From positions 3,268,262 through 3,332,261 of the forward strand of contig NZ_FOBG01000001.1 in NCBI RefSeq assembly GCF_900109645.1: a DNA stretch of 64,000 nucleotides. Direction: 5' to 3'. Each line of letters opens with the position of its first letter. Positions within the stretch are counted from its first letter, which is position 1. This stretch comes from Duganella sp. CF402 (GTDB lineage Bacteria > Pseudomonadota > Gammaproteobacteria > Burkholderiales > Burkholderiaceae_D). The position numbers and the translations under genes were made by a program. Shown piece by piece: positions 60,011 to 64,000 of the stretch. The notes under the pieces are model-generated. The model did no database searches, was not told the DNA's origin, and worked only from the letters and a program-made list of their open reading frames with translations.

Positions 60011-62761
60011 ATGCCCAAGCACCTTCGCCTGTTGTGCGCCTGCCTGTTCTCCTCCGTTCTCTGCGCCGTGCCGGCGCCGGCCCAGCCCACCACCTCGGCC
60101 GCCACCCGCAGCGTGCAAATCGCCGAAAGCGCGTTCACGCGCGGCGATGCGGCGCCGGCCTGGGTCGACGATCTCCGCGAACTGCCGGCGGCGATGAAGG
60201 CGCCGCTGTCGATGCGACTGTCCGACGTCCAGTTCTACGTGGCGGACCAGCCCACCGTCTACATCCACCGCGCGCTGACGGCCAACGAAGCGGCCAGCCT
60301 GTCGGCGCTGGGCCAGTTTGAAATCAGCTTCCAGCCCGAGTACCAGCGCGTGCAGCTGCATAGCCTGCGCCTGCTGCGCGGCGGCCAGGTGATCGACAAA
60401 CTGAAGGCGGCCGACATCCGCTTCCTGCAGCGCGAAACCAGCCTCGATCAGGGCCTGTATTCGGGCGCGGTGACCGCCGCCATCGTCACCGACGACGTGC
60501 GCGTGGGCGACACGCTGGACATTGCGTACTCGCTGATCGGCGACAATCCCGTCTTCGGCGGAAAATTCTACGACGCCGCCTCGTGGGACAGCACGGCGCC
60601 GGTGAGCCTGCGCCGGGTGACGCTCAACACGCCGCAGGGACGCACCATCTACCATCGCATGATCGGCAAGGGCGACGCCGTCAAGCCGGTCGAAACGCTG
60701 CGCGACGGCCGCCGCATCCTGCGCTTCGAAGCGCGCAACATCGCCGCGATTCTGGGCGAGCCGTATGTGCCGACCGACGTGCACGGCCACCGCTTCATCC
60801 AGTTCTCTGAACTGAACCGCTGGCGCGACGTCAGCCAGTGGGCGACCGCGCTGTTCGATACCGGTCCGGCCGGTCCCGCGCTGGACGAAGCGCTGCGCGA
60901 GGCGCGCAAGGCCGCCACCGTGCAAGACAAGGTAGGCAAAGTGCTGGAGTTCGTGCAGAACGATATCCGCTACCTGTCGCTGTCGATGGGCGAGAACTCG
61001 CACCGCCCCTATCCGCCGGCGCAGGTGCTGCAGCGCCGCTACGGCGACTGCAAGGACAAGACCCTGCTGATGGTGACCATGCTGCGCGCGCTCGGCGTCG
61101 AAGCGCAGCCGGTGCTGGTCTCGACCAGCTCGAAGAAAGGACTGGACCAGATGCTGCCTAGTCCCGTGCTGTTCAACCATGCCATCGTGCGCGCGCGCGT
61201 GCAGGACAAGACCTACTATTTCGACCCGACCCGCCTGGGCCAGTACGGCAAACTCGATCGCATGGGGCAAGTGCATGCGGGCGCGCAGGTGCTGGCCATC
61301 GCCGCCGGCAACGACGCGCTGGAAACCATCCCGCTGCCGGCCGATCCGGAACTGTACACCGACCAGCGCAGCGAGCGCGTGGTGGTCGCCGCCGCCGACA
61401 AGCCGGCCGAGATGCAAGTGCACAACGAATACGCCGGCACCGACGCCGAATTCCTGCGGGTGCAGCTGGCCAACCTGTCCACGGCGCAGCTGCGCAAAGG
61501 CTACGAAGCCTCGATGGGCCGCCGCTACACCGAATTCGCGCTGCTGGATGATCCGAAGATCAACGATGACCGTGTCAATAATCGCCTCAGCATCGACCTG
61601 CGCTACCGCATCGACAACTTCATGGAAAAGGAAACCGAAGGCTGGAAGGTGCGCTACCTGCCGGTCAACCTCACCGACCAGCTGTACGTACCCGACGTGG
61701 CGCATCGCGAGCTGCCGCTGGCGGTGCCCAATGCGCCGGCCATCCACCTCTACAACTTCGACGCCACGCTGCCGCCCGATATCGATGCGCGCTACTCGCC
61801 GTCGCAAACCAGCATCGCCAGCGACGCCTTCACGCTAACCAAGGCGCTCAACTTCAGCGGCCGCGAAGTCAACCTCAAGCTGCGGCTGCAGGTCACTGCC
61901 GACCGCGTGGCGGCGCCGCAGGTGCCGGAGTTTGTCGGCGCCGCGCGCAAGATGAATGAAGCCATCCAGACCAGCCTTTACGTGCGGCCGAACGTGGTCA
62001 AGCCGGCCAATGCGGTGGACTTCGCGCAGCAGGTTCAGGACCGCATCAACGCCGCCATCAAAGCCACCAGCAAAGTGATCGGCGATGCCGCGATCACCGG
62101 CCAGGATGCTGGCGGCGCCTTGTGTGAACGGGCGCGCGCCTATTCCTGGCAAGGCAAGCACGCCGAGGCACTGAAGGACGCCAACAAAGCGCTGCAAGGA
62201 CAAAACACCTCGCCGGACAAGCTGCTGTGCCGCGCGGAGGTCAACTTCGGCGCAGGCAATTTCAAGGAGAGCGCCGCCGACTACGCGCGCGCCACGGCAC
62301 TGGGCGCCGGCGACGACGGTGTCTGGCTGCGCAAAGGCTGGGCCGATCTGTATCAGGGCAACAAGCCGGAAGCCCTGAGCGACTTCACGCGCGCCGGCAA
62401 AGCCGCCGACGATCCGCTGCTGCGCATGCGCGCCCTGATCTGGCTGGCCATGAATGGCGCAGCCGTCGACGCGCCAGCCGCCGGCAGCAGCGACGTGCCG
62501 CTGGCTGAAACCTGGCTGAGCGCCGCGCTGCACATGTTCAAAACCAGGCAGTCGGCCGAGCCGATGCTGCGCCAGGCCAGCCACGACGGCGTCAATGGAC
62601 TGGAAGCACGCCTGACCGAAGCCTATTTCTACGCCGGTAAAGCCAGTGCGCTGGCGCAGGACAAAATGAAAGCGCGCGTTTACTTCCAGCGCGCGATTGA
62701 GAAGGGTGCTGTCAGCAGCAGCTACTACCGGATGGCGGTGCTGGAACTGGCGCGCCTGTAA
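60011..62761 (+). CDS. DUF3857 / transglutaminase-like / TPR exported protein
   Basis: A 916-residue protein with a signal peptide (LRLLCACLFSSVLCAVPAPAQ), a DUF3857 domain (residues about 50-240), a transglutaminase-like domain with the Cys-centred YGDCKDKTLLMVTMLRALG near residue 347 and His in FNHAIVRARV, and a C-terminal TPR region (residues about 685-910, ALCERARAYSWQGKHAEALKDANKAL ...). Such proteins are common and envelope-linked, with unknown substrate. It ends one base inside the earliest ATG of the downstream gene, so they are probably one operon. Confidence 0.9.
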   Translation: MPKHLRLLCACLFSSVLCAVPAPAQPTTSAATRSVQIAESAFTRGDAAPAWVDDLRELPAAMKAPLSMRLSDVQFYVADQPTVYIHRALTANEAASLSALGQFEISFQPEYQRVQLHSLRLLRGGQVIDKLKAADIRFLQRETSLDQGLYSGAVTAAIVTDDVRVGDTLDIAYSLIGDNPVFGGKFYDAASWDSTAPVSLRRVTLNTPQGRTIYHRMIGKGDAVKPVETLRDGRRILRFEARNIAAILGEPYVPTDVHGHRFIQFSELNRWRDVSQWATALFDTGPAGPALDEALREARKAATVQDKVGKVLEFVQNDIRYLSLSMGENSHRPYPPAQVLQRRYGDCKDKTLLMVTMLRALGVEAQPVLVSTSSKKGLDQMLPSPVLFNHAIVRARVQDKTYYFDPTRLGQYGKLDRMGQVHAGAQVLAIAAGNDALETIPLPADPELYTDQRSERVVVAAADKPAEMQVHNEYAGTDAEFLRVQLANLSTAQLRKGYEASMGRRYTEFALLDDPKINDDRVNNRLSIDLRYRIDNFMEKETEGWKVRYLPVNLTDQLYVPDVAHRELPLAVPNAPAIHLYNFDATLPPDIDARYSPSQTSIASDAFTLTKALNFSGREVNLKLRLQVTADRVAAPQVPEFVGAARKMNEAIQTSLYVRPNVVKPANAVDFAQQVQDRINAAIKATSKVIGDAAITGQDAGGALCERARAYSWQGKHAEALKDANKALQGQNTSPDKLLCRAEVNFGAGNFKESAADYARATALGAGDDGVWLRKGWADLYQGNKPEALSDFTRAGKAADDPLLRMRALIWLAMNGAAVDAPAAGSSDVPLAETWLSAALHMFKTRQSAEPMLRQASHDGVNGLEARLTEAYFYAGKASALAQDKMKARVYFQRAIEKGAVSSSYYRMAVLELARL

Positions 62762-62781
62762 TGATCATGAAGGGAATCACG

Positions 62782-64000
62782 ATGAACAAAATCGCTTCAC
62801 CCCTGCTGCTGTGCGGCGCGCTGTCGCTGGCGTTTGCAGCCGGTGCGCAAACCGCCGCGCCCAGCGCCAACAGCCCGTTCATCGCCACCGCGCCGGCCGC
62901 TCCGCTGCTACTGCCCGGCGTTGAGCAACTGGCGGCGGCCAGGCGCATGCTGCAGGCATTCGGCATGCCCGCCCTGCTGCGCCATCAGCTGGGACGAGCG
63001 CCCACCACCGATCCGGAAGTGGCGCAACTGCTGCAGCACATGAGCCGCAATGCGACCGACGCTGAAATCTGCGATACGTTTGCGCCGGCCTACGCCCGCT
63101 ACACCACCACGCAGCAGCTGGACCAGCTGACCGCCGCTTACAGCACGCCGCTGGGACGCCGCCAGGTGCAGGCGCTGCTGGCCAAAGCCGGGGTCGAAGG
63201 AGCCAAAGCGCAAATCTTCACGCCGGCGGAACAGGCGGAGATACGCGCTAGCGACCAACTGCCGGCCAACAAGATCTTCGAAGGCAAGCGAATCCAGATC
63301 GCCGCCGACATCACTGCGGCCACGCAGCGCTGGCGCGGCGCCTACCACGCCAGGCTTATGCGGCAAGCCACCACGCAAATGGCCGCGTTCCGCGAGGTGG
63401 TCTCCAGCCGCAAGCAGGATGATCCCGAGCCGAAGTTCAATTACCAGCGCACTGGGCTTGCCACCCTCGACCGCGCCATCATTGCCATGTCCGACCACCT
63501 GATCTCGGTCAGCAACGCCGGCGTTGCCATGAACCGGGACCTGATCAGCTACGGTGCGGAACACATGCTCGATAGTGACCGGCTGGTGTCGGCCAAGGGC
63601 ATTGCTGCCAGCAAGGCAGCGCTGGTCAAGACCGACGAGCGGGTCGAGCGCTACCTGCGCGCGCTCGACGGCCTGCAGGGCCTGTACCGCCAACGCCTGG
63701 CGGACATCATGAAAAACACCAGCACACCGGACGCGATGGACAAGGCCATTTCGAACGACTACGAACTGCTGCTGCGGCTCGGCGAAAACCAGCGCGCGCA
63801 AACGGAGCTGGCAGGACGCATACTCGATTTCGCCCAGTCCCGGCTGGGCAAGGTGCGCGTGGACCAGCAGCGCATGGTGTTTGAAGACGACGCCGACGTC
63901 CAGCTGTACAACACCCTGCTTGAGCAGCGGCGCAAGCTGCTGGCGGAATTCGCAGACATCACCAGGCGCCCGGCATCGGTGGCCTCCAGCGACCAGCCCA
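62782..64000 (+). CDS. Exported DUF2059-like protein, N-terminal part; cut by window end
   Basis: The first 406 residues are visible. A signal peptide (MNKIASPLLLCGALSLAFAAGAQ) precedes a segment (DTFAPAYARYTTTQQLDQLTAAYSTPLGRRQVQALLAKAG) that resembles DUF2059. The remainder is helical and rich in Gln, Arg and Ala (EHMLDSDRLVSAKGIAASKAALVKTDERVERYLRAL) and is not recognised. AAGGGA at six-base spacing decides the ATG at 62782 over two earlier in-frame ATGs. Probably co-transcribed with the DUF3857 gene. Confidence 0.75.
   Translation, partial: MNKIASPLLLCGALSLAFAAGAQTAAPSANSPFIATAPAAPLLLPGVEQLAAARRMLQAFGMPALLRHQLGRAPTTDPEVAQLLQHMSRNATDAEICDTFAPAYARYTTTQQLDQLTAAYSTPLGRRQVQALLAKAGVEGAKAQIFTPAEQAEIRASDQLPANKIFEGKRIQIAADITAATQRWRGAYHARLMRQATTQMAAFREVVSSRKQDDPEPKFNYQRTGLATLDRAIIAMSDHLISVSNAGVAMNRDLISYGAEHMLDSDRLVSAKGIAASKAALVKTDERVERYLRALDGLQGLYRQRLADIMKNTSTPDAMDKAISNDYELLLRLGENQRAQTELAGRILDFAQSRLGKVRVDQQRMVFEDDADVQLYNTLLEQRRKLLAEFADITRRPASVASSDQP

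Overview
The window is a GC-rich chromosomal stretch from a betaproteobacterium. The rpsU-yqeY-dnaG-rpoD order, the general gene content and the repeat styles point to Burkholderiales, most likely family Oxalobacteraceae (Massilia/Duganella-like). The taxon is inferred from gene content and protein resemblance; no database search was made. Coding density is high and most genes are housekeeping.

Region 1-4.3 kb, minus strand: the macromolecular synthesis operon rpsU, yqeY-like, dnaG, rpoD (cut by the window start), with a terminator-like hairpin after rpsU and an apparent internal promoter and long leader before rpoD. Region 4.3-17.1 kb: a flavoprotein, ybiB, aroG, a NirD-like protein lacking its Rieske core, tsaD, a LysR/SDR divergent pair, a YdjM-type hydrolase, a DUF427 protein, a GAF-GGDEF cyclase, a DsbA-type oxidoreductase, plsY, ybaK and an EEP-family phosphatase. 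A perfect 32-bp inverted repeat lies between plsY and ybaK. Region 17.2-23.3 kb: an RND efflux pair, a Lys-rich small protein, xerD and ogt.

Region 23.3-29.6 kb: a C4-dicarboxylate TRAP transporter (dctQM) with its binding protein dctP on the opposite strand, followed by a DctS/DctR-like two-component system. Region 29.6-37.4 kb: CPBP, DUF4142 and DUF421 proteins; a co-directional set of a DUF885 peptidase-like protein, a rifampin ADP-ribosyltransferase homologue, a zinc-ribbon protein and an uncharacterised protein with a REHVVPR motif; then a membrane-bound diguanylate cyclase and queG. Region 37.5-46.6 kb: tsaE-amiC, a mutarotase, an alpha-carbonic anhydrase, DedA, a cyclophilin, mutL-miaA, a VOC protein, and tRNA-Met with a clear promoter and terminator.

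Region 46.6-59.9 kb is the accessory part: a decayed murein endopeptidase gene, a VapBC-type toxin-antitoxin pair, then a TonB receptor, GH105, DUF2264 and GH35 polysaccharide cluster placed directly next to a PAS-AraC regulator and a hydroxyproline-oxidation operon. Pectin or arabinogalactan side chains and hydroxyproline are both plant cell-wall constituents, so I read the two operons together as a plant-cell-wall utilisation island. The window ends with a large DUF3857/transglutaminase-like/TPR protein and the start of a DUF2059-like secreted protein.
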